Below are positions 12,401 to 25,008 of a stretch of DNA of 64,000 nt, piece by piece; within the stretch, counting starts at the first letter, position 1; every line of letters begins with the position of its first letter. Position numbers and translations under genes: made by a program. Under the pieces are notes generated by a model. It was not told the origin of the DNA and searched no databases. It saw nothing but the letters and a program-made list of their open reading frames with translations. Source of the DNA: Morinoia aosen (lineage: Eukaryota; Arthropoda; Malacostraca; Amphipoda; Talitridae); NCBI GenBank assembly GCA_030386875.1, contig CM059562.1, positions 71,112,201-71,176,200 on the forward strand. The letters are read 5' to 3'.

Positions 12401-14271
12401 ATGTTTGGGATGGGGTGCATTGGAAAACCAAAAGTAGAAATGATTTTATCCCTCCACTGTATGTATCATACTTGTGATGTGACCTCTCAGTCCCCTATAC
12501 GCCGATGACTACCATTGCTAAAGCGACGATGACGGCCTCGACTTGCGTTTTTACGAATCGTGAGATTCTGGGTCATATTCAACAAAGAAACACCGGCGGT
12601 AAGTTTAAGGTGACAAACAATAGTTTGCCTTTCAGGGAAATACGCTGAAAGGGATCGACCATCCACCGCAAAATTCGGAAACTCAGCGAAGCTAATAAAT
12701 ATTTTTTATTTCTCATTGATATGTGATAGCATTTGTGTCCGTCATAGTCAGTGTGGGTCGTGTGAGGTCGCATAACCCAACTGTAGCCAACTCACCACTC
12801 GAGTTAAGAGATCTTGCAGTGGGCTTTGGTTGATCTTATTTCTCTCGCGTTCATTCTTCTCCCTGCCTGTACTGTCAATATGTATAAGTAAAGATGCTCA
12901 GGATTGCGATCAAAAATCTCAGCTACTGTTCACTAAGCTTTTGATGAGAAGGCTTGACGGGAACACGATTCCTCGACTCAATTTCCAAGCTTATGTAATT
13001 TTTTAGGTCACGAATTAGTTTTTGCTCATTTAGGGCTTCTACACATCCTACAGTAAAAAAAGATTTTTTCGGGGGTTTGTGCTGTGTTAGATGCACGCGA
13101 GGATTAAATCGTAGCTGTAAATTAGAGGGTGTGCTTGTCTTGAGTTATTGCTGCGGATAACAACTGTGTCTGGCAGTCTTCCGTGTCGTTCCGTGCGTGC
13201 TGATTTATTGTTGCGAACCACAGTAATAAAACATCTAAACGATGTAGCACTGGTCAAGTGAAATTCCAGGGATTGAGATTTCACATCAGTGCACCGCGCA
13301 GTAAATACTAGCATATTGTCCTTGATTGTACGTTCAGGCCCATTGGTATGGTAATTGTTGTACAGAACATGCCAATGCATCATGTTGAGTCTCAAAACTA
13401 TGAGGCAATTTTTGCTTTCGTTGGTTTCTGCTTAGTTCCTACGTTATCTGTTTATTGCACGCGTAACGCAATGCGAGAGTCTCCGCTTCAAAGCCTTTTG
13501 CTCAAATTCGCGGGTGAAGTGAGAAGATCTTTGCAGCTTCGCACTGTGATTTCAAGTTCAATCATTGTTGAGAGGCTTTCAAAGAGGACAGAAAAGCCGA
13601 GTTGGAAATCCTCATTGGAGCAACAAATTTCGCTTCTGACGAAGCAGTTGCTTGAGTCGGGGCTAGCCAGGGTTCAGAAGCCAACCGTTTTATTCGTTCC
13701 TTAGCACATGCCAATTTTTTATCATCGCGTGAACCTGTAACGGTTCCACATGCAGCTGTAATTGTAGGGAAGACTCCAGCCATGAAGCGTGCAGTCGCTG
13801 CACCTAAATTGCGATGCAGGGTAAGCAAATAAGGGCCTTTTGTGGTGTCATTCTTCAGGGAGCTGCGCTGTTTGCCCGGACAATCGAGCTTTGCCTCGTA
13901 GAGCTTCTGCCCCTCCCGTCCTTGGCCGTGATGTGTCCTCCAAACGACGGCTCCAGAAGGCTGGCTGCCTGTTGCCGGGCTCGATAACTGAGCGCCGGTC
14001 TTGCTGCAGCCCTCCAGCTCTCACGTCTGCACATTACCTCATTTTAATCTTTGCTGATGCAGCCGCGTAAAATCCCTTTCGGGCGCTTGGTGCCATTCTA
14101 ACTCGTGCTTGTCTTCTCTTTACTTCTCTTTTCTCATGGAAAACCGATGTTAGTTTTGAGTGGATATACTTGAAGCACAGTGCGTGGGATGTTATTTGTG
14201 TTGGATCACTCAAATGCCTAGACTTCATGTTGTAGTGGTATGATTCAAAATTAGTGTTAGTGATTCAAGAA
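9444..14271. other. Intergenic or intronic stretch with one exon-like patch
   Basis: Most of this stretch holds nothing identifiable. The segment 13590-13818 is open on both strands except for one plus-strand stop. On the plus strand it ends in GCAGGGTAAGC, a good 5' splice site, so a decayed or real exon is possible, but no domain is recognised. A short irregular repeat of AAATCGTTGTC occurs at about 11650-11703. Confidence 0.35.
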
Positions 14272-14322
14272 TGTTCCTCTCTTTGAACACATTTGCTGTG
14301 ATAAGGGAGGCTTAAACTAAAG
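14272..14322 (+). repeat. 3' fragment of the dispersed ~340-bp repeat
   Basis: The segment containing GCTGTGATAAGGGAGGCTTA followed by AACTAA matches the 3' end of the repeat family described at 33002, 33476, 36427, 46720, 55864 and 56403. Only the last 50 bp are present. It is immediately followed by a local duplication of a 25-27 bp segment (14319-14368). Confidence 0.6.
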
Positions 14323-15166
14323 TTTTAACCAAATCTTAATCTTGAAGTTTCAACCAAATCTTATCTGTAGTACGATTCAAATTAGCCTAAGTCCGTATTT
14401 GTGATCAATCAGTGACTTCAAATCGAAGTTCCTCACTGGAAACACGTTTCTCAAACCAGTTGACTCCCTACTGCGGCCTCCCGAGACAAATGTTAGCGCA
14501 ACTAGTACGTGAGTACATTCATTATTTGGGATGATACCGTAAGAATGCTTCCCGCCACTAGAAGAGATCGCTCGATTTTGCAATGAATTTTTTCTTTGAT
14601 TTTAGAAGCCTATGAGAAGTTTGCACTATCGTATCGCTGAAATTTTGATTTCACTTGTCGTTCAACTGTCAGGACTGCTTGAAAAGCTTATGCGATCAAA
14701 CATTATGCTTTTAGCTTCCGATGTGCTTCTGTCTTCCTTACAAACTGTCAAACTGTGGTCTGGATGTCAGCGACGGACTTGTTTGCTCCGGCGACGACTG
14801 CAATGTCACGCTGCTCAGGATCGAGGGAAGGTCTCCCTTTAATGCCACTTGGGGAGCTCTCACTATTTGGCTGCTCGCAAGTGTTGTTATGTTCCTCTTT
14901 CAACCATCACACTACTGGAAACTAATGACTTGAAAACTAATCTATCTTGGAGTAGTAAGCTAATTTGAACAGATGTTACGCGCACTGACCTAGTATATAC
15001 AATAATAATCTTTGTTATTTTGAGTATTTTCGGAAAAGTGTGAAACGTCATCGAATTCCTCCAAAGAGACCGAAGTTGCACCAAAGAGACCACGGGTGTG
15101 ATGTTTAGTGACGCAACTCAGAAGAAACCCACTTCACCTTTTTGAAATATTTGCTCCACAGTAGAG
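14323..15166. other. Nothing identified apart from a short duplication
   Basis: An approximate duplication containing CCAAATCTTA lies at 14319-14368. Otherwise there is no supported gene or repeat. Confidence 0.5.
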
Positions 15167-15170
15167 TTAA

Positions 15171-15391
15171 CCCTTTAACGCCCCAGAGGACACCAGTGTC
15201 CTCTTTCAAAAGTACCCTCAATATATTGTATTTCTTGTTCAATTAGTTCCCTAATGTGTTCTTTGAAGTTCTCTGCCGGGTGGCAGTTCCTATCCCATCC
15301 TGATATCGGTGACTGCCTGATGCCAGCGCCAGTTTAGTGACGGTGGTTGTGTTAACGGTAATATGAGTACAAAAATTTGGACGTTAAAGGG
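15171..15391. mobile_element. piggyBac-type MITE, 221 bp, with TTAA flanks
   Basis: The element begins CCCTTTAACGCCC and ends GGACGTTAAAGGG, terminal inverted repeats matching at 12 of 13 positions. Each end is flanked by TTAA (15167-15170 and 15392-15395). TTAA target duplication and ends beginning CCC are typical of the piggyBac superfamily. The element has no coding capacity, so it would be moved by a transposase encoded elsewhere. A perfect palindrome GAGGACAC-CA-GTGTCCTC sits at 15185-15202, just inside the left end. Confidence 0.85.
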
Positions 15392-15395
15392 TTAA

Positions 15396-18044
15396 TTCAG
15401 CGAAATTCCTAAACCATTCATGAATTTCTTTTCCCATACTCATTAATGTTCCGAAGGTTGAGGGGAGTGCATTGTAAGATGAAACTTCATTGGTTTTCTT
15501 TCATATTTTTGGTTTTGCATAATTACAATACATCATGCATCCCTCTTAATATTGGGAGTAACTGCGCAATTACTTATAAATACTTATTTCGTTTACAGCA
15601 TTATTTTCCACGCTAACGTTGTTAGAATGTATAGTTTTAGGTTGATGCTCCCTTCGGTGAGTATGCATCAAATCAATTATTGCGCAAATAGAGAAAGCCA
15701 AAGGTGGAGAGATCATCGTTAGTTTTCACACCCGGTAACGACTTGCTCTCCGTTACGTATTGGGTTCAAGGAACATTTTACTGGACCACGTATTTATATA
15801 CTGTACTACGTGTTGGGCTTAGTGAAAAAAAGTAGTCATGTAATTGCTTTTTTTGATCATTCTTACGTTTTCTACATCCGTTCATTCATTCGTTGAGTGG
15901 ACAGGAAAATTAATTGAAATAAACTAAAAAATTGGAAAACATTTACCCCACCATCCAGTTCCATCAAATAATTCTAATGATCGTGAACGCAATAATTAAA
16001 TAAATAGATCAAACAACACATGGACTTGGCTTTTTATTTGTACTCGTACGAGCCGTAACTTTTCGCGATTTAATCTCGCCGATCGTAAATTTAATCTTAC
16101 CGATCAGTACTCACCTGGTTTGAATTAAATTAAATTTAAAATTTTAAACCGAATCGTGAAACATTTGCTCGATAACAGCTTCTCATGATTTTACTATAAA
16201 ATCAGACACTCACAGATTCCGTTGGACGATAAATGCTTTCCAATAGGTGTGAAAACCGAGCTAATAATTTATAGCAAATATTTATTCACAAATATACCTT
16301 AAACTGAACATTTTGACATCGTTCCCTTCTTCTTTTGATTTTCTCTACTTAATTGTTAAGATAACCTTCGAATGACTTTCAATCATTGTAAATAAGTTCC
16401 ACATCAAGATGTAAATACAGTCATTCTGCACTGTTCAGGTGTTCAGTTCACAAGGTGGGGTGGAACGGAGAGACGAGCCAGGCAAGTGAGAGAACAAGCA
16501 ACAAGAACTGTATGAGTATGTGGGAGTATCACTATCCATAAGAAACGAAGTATTATTTTTGGACTTGTCAATTGTGCTGCACTTTTTGTCCCAGCCTAAA
16601 TAGGTACATTTGATGTGCGAGGTCGGAGCGCATATTGGCGCATTGATTATTGGGAGAAGTCGAAGCGGCGTCTGCTCTTTCTCCACTGGTTTCTCGTAAG
16701 GATTTCTTTTACTGATTCTCCGATATTTGCGAGCGTCAGTACGGAAAGACTGGAGGTCAGCGAGCTTCTTTGTTGTCTGTTACCTGAACTGTTCTTGATC
16801 TCTCTGTCTGCGAAAGTACCTGGGAATATCAAAATTTTTATAAGACGATTTTCAGTGAATATTTTGCTTGGTGCTAAATTGCTCAGGTCATCAGAATGTT
16901 CGCAGAGATGATTTCATGTATTGTATTTTTACCACGTACGAGATGAAATTTTCTTTTAAGATTGAATTTGAAGGTTCTTGGGGTGCTGAAAAATGCCCAA
17001 ATTTTTCATAGCCGTTCATATCAGGTATTTTTATCACTCGTGCATAGTGTTCAGAATTTGCTGATCTTGTTAGAAAATTTTAAATAGTAAATGAAATGCC
17101 ATAGCACTTCAGTAGCAGTCTTATAATATTTGCAACAGTTAAGGTCAATTTTTTTCAGATATAAAGGGATTGTACACAGTTTCATTGTATCGTTTACCTC
17201 ATCCAAGTTATTGAAACGATAAAATTTGTACCGTAAAATTACCTGCAAAAATATGTCGTTGGTTGCTTCAAGGACTACTTTTATGAAGACGCAAAATAAT
17301 TCGTTACTGTGAAAGGTTCGTGCGGCTGTGCAGTGCTACTGAGAGCCTGTTCTTGTGACCGAGCTTTTAGAGTTGCTGTCATGAACTTGGAACCGATGTC
17401 CATCACGGGGCCAAAAGAATGTTTCTTTTTCATGCGGTCGCTACGGGTATTATTCTATGTAGGCATTGCTTTGTGCTATGCCCGAGCTGTTCTATGATGG
17501 CTTTCAAGCAACCTGTCTTCCACTCATAGCTATTGAAGCACTCAAATTGTAGCCGCAGACATAGATTCAATTTCCATTGTCATTTGGGTTGGTGTATGAA
17601 CTAAAGTGTAGATTGAATGGCTGCACTACTGCGTTACCGGATGGCGGTAAAGGGCGCATTACTATAGTACCGGAGTAGCTTTATTGAAAGGCAAAAAATG
17701 TCATTTTTTGATCTTTGAACCATGATCTACTAAACTAAATGGTCTACCATGATGTACTTTAAAAAGCGTCTTGTTTCTTCAATCGGGCAGCTTTATCGTT
17801 TTCATATCTTCAGCAAAACACCGCTCTGTAAGATACTTTCGATCATGTGTGCGCGTGGCTCGATGCCTTCAGAAGAAAGTTAATTACTTTCGTTCTACAC
17901 CGCACCTGTGAAAATTTCCTCTTGCTGAACCCGCATTCTGTGATTCTACGTTCAACACCTCTCACAAATTTTTTCACACAGCAGGCTTGCGCAGCAGACG
18001 CTCTGCTCTCTGAATAAGCAAGGTACTTAAAATATTGTAGTTCC
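15396..18044. other. AT-rich stretch, nothing identified
   Basis: No gene or repeat array is supported. A small perfect palindrome, AAAAAATG-T-CATTTTTT, occurs near 17693. Open frames up to about 98 codons (16615-16911) have no recognisable domain. Confidence 0.5.
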
Positions 18045-18149
18045 ACATTGCAGCGCTTAGCACTCAGCGTTGCACGCTCTCAGAGAGCTCAGTCTCTGGC
18101 CTTTTTGCTGCTTGACCTTTCTGCGCGTGTGTGTCCCGCGAGCGGTCGA

Positions 18150-18222
18150 TGCAGAGCTGTGAGGGTATTCTCAAGTGCAGGCATAGTATGCTTTACGTGT
18201 AAATCTTTCTCCGAGGGTGAGT
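18150..18222 (+). repeat. Dispersed repeat, segment A, copy 1
   Basis: The segment running from GAGCTGTGAGGGTATTCT to GTGTAAATCTTTCTCCGAGG closely matches 19100-19163. In the second copy this segment directly follows segment B, so this copy appears to be a partial member of the same short family. Confidence 0.6.
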
Positions 18223-18249
18223 CATGCGAGCGTATATTACCCTGTTCTA

Positions 18250-18322
18250 TAACTCAATGCTAAACGGTCTTGTTCTTCTGTAGGGAACACTTTTTTTTGT
18301 AGTTAAGGGGCTTTAAACTAAT
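18250..18322 (+). repeat. 3' fragment of the dispersed ~340-bp repeat
   Basis: ATGCTAAACGGTCTTGTTCT, then GTAGTTAAGGGGCTTTAAAC and TAAT, corresponds to the last 70 bp of the repeat family at 33476 and 46720. Similarity is moderate and only this part is present. It is on the plus strand, like every other copy. Confidence 0.5.
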
Positions 18323-18514
18323 ATTTTAATCTCATTCATTCACTCGTTAACTATTGTTTCATTCATAAGGTTTTATGCTCTGGAAATATTTTCAGTGAGT
18401 CAAATTTCATTCCCTAAAATTTAGTTTTACATAACATAATTGTATTTTGAGTATTTTGTTTTACTATTTACGCTATGATTTGAATCGACTAAGTCTGGAC
18501 AGACTCTTTGGATA

Positions 18515-18622
18515 ACATACCGTAGTACATTCCGCCTCGTGTACGCATAAAATTTCAACGTGATCACGCATGCACTATTAGAGCATAGCTTCCACCAGTT
18601 AATGTTCCTTGACGACCGCCAT
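18515..18622 (+). repeat. Dispersed repeat, segment B, copy 1
   Basis: This segment runs from CATACCGTAGTACATTCCGC through GATCACGCATGCACTATTAG to CATAGCTTCCACCAG. It matches 18990-19085 with scattered substitutions and a few one-base gaps. Confidence 0.65.
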
Positions 18623-18989
18623 GCAACTATGCAAGGTGGTGCGGCAATGACAGTTCTACTTTAATGTCGTGATGTAAAATGCTTTATTCAAACAAGAGAT
18701 CAGTCCGGTTCGTAAATAAAACTCCCATGCATTGTAGTGCACTCCTGTCATTATATTAAAAACGCTTAATACCGTCCTGAAGCGCACATTTCATTTGTAT
18801 TTACTTTGTGTTTCACGTGCCCTTGCTACACCATTTACTCTTCGAGATACGAGCCGCCCCACACCTCCCGTGACGCTTGGGCTCTTTATGGGTTCCACTG
18901 AATACAAGGTACTCGAGCTTAGAAAGTATTCTACTTTGTTCCTGCACCGATTCTCCAGTACTTTCTATGTATTTACTGTCTATAAAACT

Positions 18990-19165
18990 TAACATACGTA
19001 GCATGTTCCACCGCTTGTACGCATCAAAATTTTAACGAGATCACGCATGCACTATAAGGGCATAGCTTCCACTGATTTATATTCCTTGGCAATCGTCACG
19101 CAGAACTGAGAGGATATTCTGAAATTCAGGCATAATCCACTTTGTGTAAATCTTTCTCCGGGTGT
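18990..19165 (+). repeat. Dispersed repeat, segments B and A together
   Basis: This copy joins segment B (GATCACGCATGCACTATAAG, CATAGCTTCCACTG) to segment A (GATATTCTGAAATTCAGGCA, GTGTAAATCTTTCTCCGGG), so the two partial copies upstream belong to one family. The ends are not defined and no terminal inverted repeat is visible, so its class is unknown. Confidence 0.6.
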
Positions 19166-20882
19166 GAAGATTTTATCCCCGTGATACACGAGGTATTTTG
19201 GCCTGTTTTTTAAACCTGTGATAAAAAAATTCACACACGTGTGCTCAATTTCATTTCAATGTTCAAACTTCAACTGTAGCACTTTGAATTGCAATTATTC
19301 AACGACGCTATTACGCGTTAAAAGGTTCGTAGATTAAATTTTACAAAAGAAATGCGCTCAACGTTTTGTATGAGCAGTAGTGATGTACTCGTATTTATAG
19401 AGCGCTCAAGCTTTACTCCTGGTGTGATCGATTAGCGCTCTTATTGTAAGCCCTTGTGAAGAGAAGAGAGACACTCGGCTCTGATGTGAAAAAAGCCGCA
19501 TATTTTCTGTACGCGAATGCGAGTGGATATGAACCTAATCCCAGCACTCTGGATGTAGAAGTTCTAAGGGAAAACATGCCTTATTGTAACCTGACAACGT
19601 CATATCGCTGTGTTGTGACTATTCTTGCTTATTGAAGTCGTTTTTGTTATTTTACCTTAGGTATTGTTCAACAACCTACTTTCTCTTTAGGGGCTGCTAT
19701 TTAAGTAGTAGCTCCTAATTACTATTTCTATTTAGGGCTCCTATTTCCGCTGCTCTCTCACCTTACTCAAAGTTTGATGCTCATTTTTTTCTGTGTAACG
19801 AATCGATTAACTGCCCTTTTAAGAAAAATATACGCTCAATATCAATAATTGCTACAAATTAACGAAAATGATATCGTATAAACAACTGCTTTGTTTTTTG
19901 CGCTACGACCCTTTGTACGTAAAGCTAATTGCGTCTTCGCCCAAAATGCCTCTGTGTTTTTTCGTTCGAACAGAAATGGCGCTGCTGGAACCGAGCAACT
20001 ATGCCCTCAAATTTAGTTAGTCGTTATTTTGACGGACAGACTTCCTTTTGTTTTGCCTTCGTTTGCTGGGCACTCGGACATCTAGTCTGAAAAGTAGCTG
20101 CAGGTTTAACATAAATATTTTTGTGTTAAAATATTTTCCCAAATTCTGTGTTTGGAAGAAAACTTAACTTCAGGTTCAGTTTGAAATGAATTTTTCTACA
20201 GATATTGAAAATTGATGGCAAGAAGAAATTCGATGCTTGACAAAGTCATAGACTATTAACATTATGAAGTCTATATGGTCTCAAATAACTAAAAACGAAA
20301 CAAATATATTCATTGTTAAGAATACCGATTTTATATCTCGGTAAATTTTTCCTTCAAAAATCAATAATATAACTAGGCCTAATCATCTCGCTGTAATGAG
20401 CTTGAAACACTGCATTTGTCTTAAATTCTTTTCCCCATTCCCAAACGCACATTCCATTTTTAGACTTAACATTCATCACACTCATCTGTGCAGGTCCTCA
20501 TTTCGTTTATAGTTTTTTTAGTTCGTAGTTTTTCATGTCCACGAAAGTACAGGAGTGCAGAAAAGCTGTTGCTGTGTTCTGGGAGCCCTTAAATCCAAAA
20601 AGTTTCCACGTGAGCCTGCGACCGCCTTACAGCTTCCCTCTGGTACATCGACTCGTGCTGTGCCTCCTGTATCTCCAGGCCTGCTGCTAGACGAGGCTAT
20701 GAAACAATGTTGTCACTCTAATGGTCCTAATATGGCAGCAGTTTTAAATAATATACAATTGCGGAAAATCCATTTCTGAAGGTAATTTCCAGATAGAACT
20801 GCTGTTATACTATGAGTGAGTTATAAAAACTTACATTTATAAAGCGTAGAAGAACATAAATTGGTAATTTGTACTGTATAGA
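19166..20882. other. Left flank of the LTR element, nothing identified
   Basis: No supported gene. An open frame of 74 codons at 20555-20779 is preceded by TCTGTGCAG-like acceptor sequence but has no recognisable domain. The last bases before the LTR are TATAGA. Confidence 0.45.
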
Positions 20883-22513
20883 TGTCACGAGAAATTTACC
20901 CTCCTCCTTGTTAACATTTCATTAACAAGAAGATCAGGTTCTCGGAATTGAGGGAATGGCACACCTCCAAACATTACCTAAACAACACAACAAATAATGA
21001 ATCATAATCGACCTCATACAGTACATATACTAAAAACAGAGTGGTACTCACCGACGAAAGCTGACCCACTTACTCAGCGCGTTTCAGTGCGCTATTTTGC
21101 CTCGGTGAGATGTGGTGCGGGCGTTATGGGGTTTTAAACACCATCAAATGCTAAGGAATCTTTATAATGGAGCACCCTGGTACAAAACATTAATCGTAAT
21201 GTACTGGCACTGTAAGTAACGCATATCGACACATACTACTCTGCCTAATTGACCGGTCAATTCCCTCAAGTAAATTACACACGGAACACATATAATGAAA
21301 TAATGCCTAACTGATGGGTCGGCGCACTCCAACGTCAACAATGGATTGTCATCTAGCCTCGGATCACAAGTTCTGTCACCCCAGAGCAGCTTCAGTTCAT
21401 TCCCTGTTTCTCACACAGTGTATAAATTGTCTTTGGACGTTCTTATGAAGAAGTCGTACTTGCAATCAATAGGAGAAAGGAAAGCCGCCCTCCTGTGGAG
21501 CAACAAAATTTTTAACAATTACTTTGATTCTACAATTTTCTCATACATATATATATGCACATATTCCACATTTAATTCAAATGCTCCAACTCTCTTTTAC
21601 GTTACATGAACCTATCGTTTCCAGCGATATCTATCGTAACAAAAAGAACGAGCCTTACCCGCCCTTACGAAGTTATTAACATTTTTCTTTGAACAACCTC
21701 CACGTTACGGAATCTTCTTTCCTCTGCAAAAAGTAAAAAAAAAATGTAAACTTTTAATGTGTTGTTTCAAGAAAATATATCTCAACAGGTTTCGCTTCTC
21801 ACTTATTTTCCAAGTATGACACTTAATTTAACACCTATTTACGACGCAGAGTATGATGCCTAGCTACGACGGACCTTATCGAGATGCTCGCGAACTCTTA
21901 CTGACTCTCGTCTTTTCATGCTTAGTAAAAGTGCTCTTTTTGGGGCTACCCTCTTTCTAATAATGACCAAAGGCACCACTCTTGCATTTCCAAACCTTCG
22001 CCGGCTTTGTCCTATTGGCTCCTCCCGAGGTTGCACGCTCCCTATTCGCTGTGAGCTGAACACGCCTTTTTTTTTTTGCCCCTATTTTGTGTGTTAATTC
22101 TTGAAGTCTAAGTCCGTTGGCGAAAGAGCTTTCTCACGCCTCTACCCTCTGCTCCCCTACCCTTCTAGCCAGCCTATGGTCAACAAACCTTTGCCTTTTG
22201 TGGTAACCCTACACCGCACTCCTTGTTCGCCTCTCGAGGGGTTTGCTTGCCAAGCACAACACTACCCAGCTCGAGTGCCTGCCACATAAATCTATGTTGA
22301 ATGTAAACATTCAGGCCTACACTCATGTTCGAGCAAGCCACTCTTATCATTGGAATGCGCCGACCACGGTTTTATAAACTCACAATTTTAGTTCAAGCAA
22401 ACAAAAGTTGTTACACATTAAAAAACTCGAATTTATTACACACAATAATAATTTTTCCCTAAATCCTCATTTTTAAATTCGCAAAATTGATTATTCTTAA
22501 CAGATTCTCGACA
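20883..22513 (-). repeat. 3' LTR (left copy), 1631 bp
   Basis: In element orientation the LTR begins TGTCGAGAATCTG and ends TCTCGTGACA, giving the standard TG...CA ends with an inverted TGTC/GACA core. It is 5 bp longer than the other LTR because of a 3-bp indel near the plus-strand left end and two single-base homopolymer differences. A polypurine AGGAGGG (22525-22519, minus) lies five bases from its start and is the likely plus-strand primer. Short open frames inside are shared by both LTRs and look non-coding. Confidence 0.95.
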
Positions 22514-25008
22514 GACGGCCCTCCTAGAGTTAAAAAAAATTGGCCTGACAATTTTTTTTTTTTTAATTAGCTTTCAGCTATTTATTGAATAATAAGTACT
22601 ACAGTATGCAGCCAATATAAGACACACATGGTAAATTCTACTTAATCACATCATATTCTAAAATTAATTCCGCAGAAAACAGGCTACATTACACTTAATA
22701 ATCTTATTCCTGACAATCAGCACGGTGTAATATATTTTATTGTGTTCACAAAAATTTACGGGCACATTTCCTTCATTCTCAAACATCCTACAGTATTCAT
22801 GACTTTGTATCTCGTAGATTTTAATTCACGCTTCCTTGTTCTGTTGTCCAAGTCCTTGACGCTGCCTTTACCGATTCGATATTGACTCCTTTGGTATCGT
22901 TGACGAATTTGCTTTCCTTCCATGCTTCTCTTCTGGCATTTCAATAGCTTCACACACGCGTTGAAGATGGGTACTTAATTTCAGGAGGAAGTATTGCGAG
23001 CCCAATATTCAGACTCGTATTAAATTTCTATACACCACACTAACTGCACGATTTCATTCTGTAAGATGTATCATTATCACGATTCAAATTACCACCAAAT
23101 CATGTTAAGTGCAATGTTTCACATATATTTTATGAGGTTTATTCAACTCAGTTTTTTAATCGCCAGATTACTCATGAACGTCGATTCGTTGATCAGACAA
23201 ATCGATACGTCAGTAAGTTATATTGATCTGGCGGAAAATACGAGTCGAATCGTCGATAGTTTCCTTCACTGCAGTTTCCCTTCGCGATAGGGTTCTGCAT
23301 CCTACAAAGTAATCCTGAAGAGTCCGAGGTATATCCGGCGGTGGTATCCTGTATGCGCGGTGGAATCCAGTGGAACTCCTCTCAGTATTCCTCGATTTCG
23401 ACGTAGAATCTCAGTATTCCTTGACATCGACGTAGAAACTCTGGCAGACACCAGCTCATATTTTATTTTCTCTTAGTAACCACTCTTATTAGTGAGAGAA
23501 TTCCATGGGTTAATATTCTTTGAAGACCGTACGTATCATTCAAAGGCTATCCGACGTAATCTCTTTTAATTTTTATTTCACGTATAAATAGGGATGCCTA
23601 AAAGTGCGGCTTCAATATTCCAATGTGATAATTTGCCTAGTCAAAATTCACAGGAACTTGCATTCGAATTTCAGGAATGCCTTACCAGGCATAAATGTTG
23701 CGACGCAAACTCCACATTATTCAAGTCAGTTACAATACTCAACAATGCAAAGTACTGTCACTGTTTCATAAGAGTGCCCATTTTATAAAAGCATTTTTGA
23801 ACGCTATTACAGTTTGGCACCCTAGAATAAATAATCTGCTTTATTTTCACTCCTTCTTCCGTCCTCACGCTGTTGCTGCGTCGTTCTGTGGTGCTTTCCA
23901 CTTCGAAGCATGAGTGCTAATTAGTCGAGAACTCCTTCCTGCTCTAGCTTGTTAGTGGCCAGTTGGCTCAGCTACAGCTCAACCACAAGCGGCTCCGAGG
24001 TAATTACTTGTGCGTCCGGCGTCCTTCTTAAGCATGATGTGACATTTCCAGCTATACATTCGTCTTTGTCGCCTCTCACTGCAACGCTTGAATTTGGGCA
24101 ATCCTTTTAAACATCTCCAACGCAGGTGCAATGTGTCCCCCATGTCGTGTTGTTGTTCTATCTTCTTCGTTCTTGTAAATAATTACTTATATTCCACGTG
24201 ATCCTTCCTTAATTTGCTGCTCATACGAGACGTATTCGTGTTATGCAATTGTTCCGGCCTGTTCTGTGCTGAAGTACATACTACGCTAATCTACCAAGAA
24301 ATTAATTCCTTAAGTCTGAAAAGAAATGTACTATACTTCTACAGAGTAAGAGGAGAATAATTCCTTCCGGAATACCGTGTTTACGATATTCTTTCAGGTC
24401 AAGAACAAGACACAGAGTCAGAAATTCAACGCTACAGTACAAAAGAATACGAAATTTTAATATGACGCTAAACTTATTTTCCCCGTTGTGAAAATGAACG
24501 GTCTAAAGGTATAGATAAAATCAGCTAGCCTGAGATAGCCTCAGCCTAAGAACTTCTGATGAAACTTAATTCATTCGCTAGAGCTGTTTCGTATGAAGCG
24601 CGCACGCTTCACGAGAAGCTGGCGAGAATATAAGCATCCTACAAAAAGTCACATGGCATTCCTTTTGAGAAGCACACGACAGCAAACTACTGAAAAGCTC
24701 AATTTCTCTTATCTTAGCAACAATAGAATGAAATTTCAAGTACAGCGTGAGATCAGAACACTTCTACAAGCCTCTCGTTTCCAACAAGATCGCTCGTGAG
24801 CAGAAATTCAACTTCACCCACAGCTAGTAACACATACAACTACTGAAAAACACATCTCACTCTTGCGAGTGCAAACTATGATAATACGAAACTCGAACAC
24901 GTCTTCCTATTGAAGAACACATCTAAAATTACACACGAAGGAAACATCCTGAAAAATCAAAAATTCATGAACTTAATTCATTGCAGCTGATCATTTTTGG
25001 CCGACGAT
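22514..25008 (-). other. Element 3' internal region without a long reading frame
   Basis: This 2.5 kb lies between the pol stop codon and the 3' LTR, where env sits in errantivirus-like relatives. No reading frame longer than about 75 codons and no env-like motif is visible on either strand. A TTTTTGATTTTTCAG acceptor-like sequence lies just after pol on the minus strand (about 24950). A 29-bp unit containing CTCAGTATTCC is tandemly duplicated at 23381-23438. The region may be a decayed third gene, captured host sequence or a genuine long non-coding spacer. Confidence 0.7.
22552..22586 (-). other. Poly(A) run with AATAAA upstream inside the element
   Basis: On the minus strand AATAAA (22586-22581) is followed 16 bases later by 13 uninterrupted A residues (22564-22552), close to the 3' LTR. 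This is the layout of a polyadenylated 3' end copied into DNA. It may mark captured cDNA or an inserted retroposon; a chance A-run in AT-rich DNA is the alternative. Confidence 0.45.

Noticed and set aside
13348-13704. 118-codon plus-strand frame
   Set aside because: No recognisable domain, and overlapping frames on both strands are equally open; chance is the better explanation.
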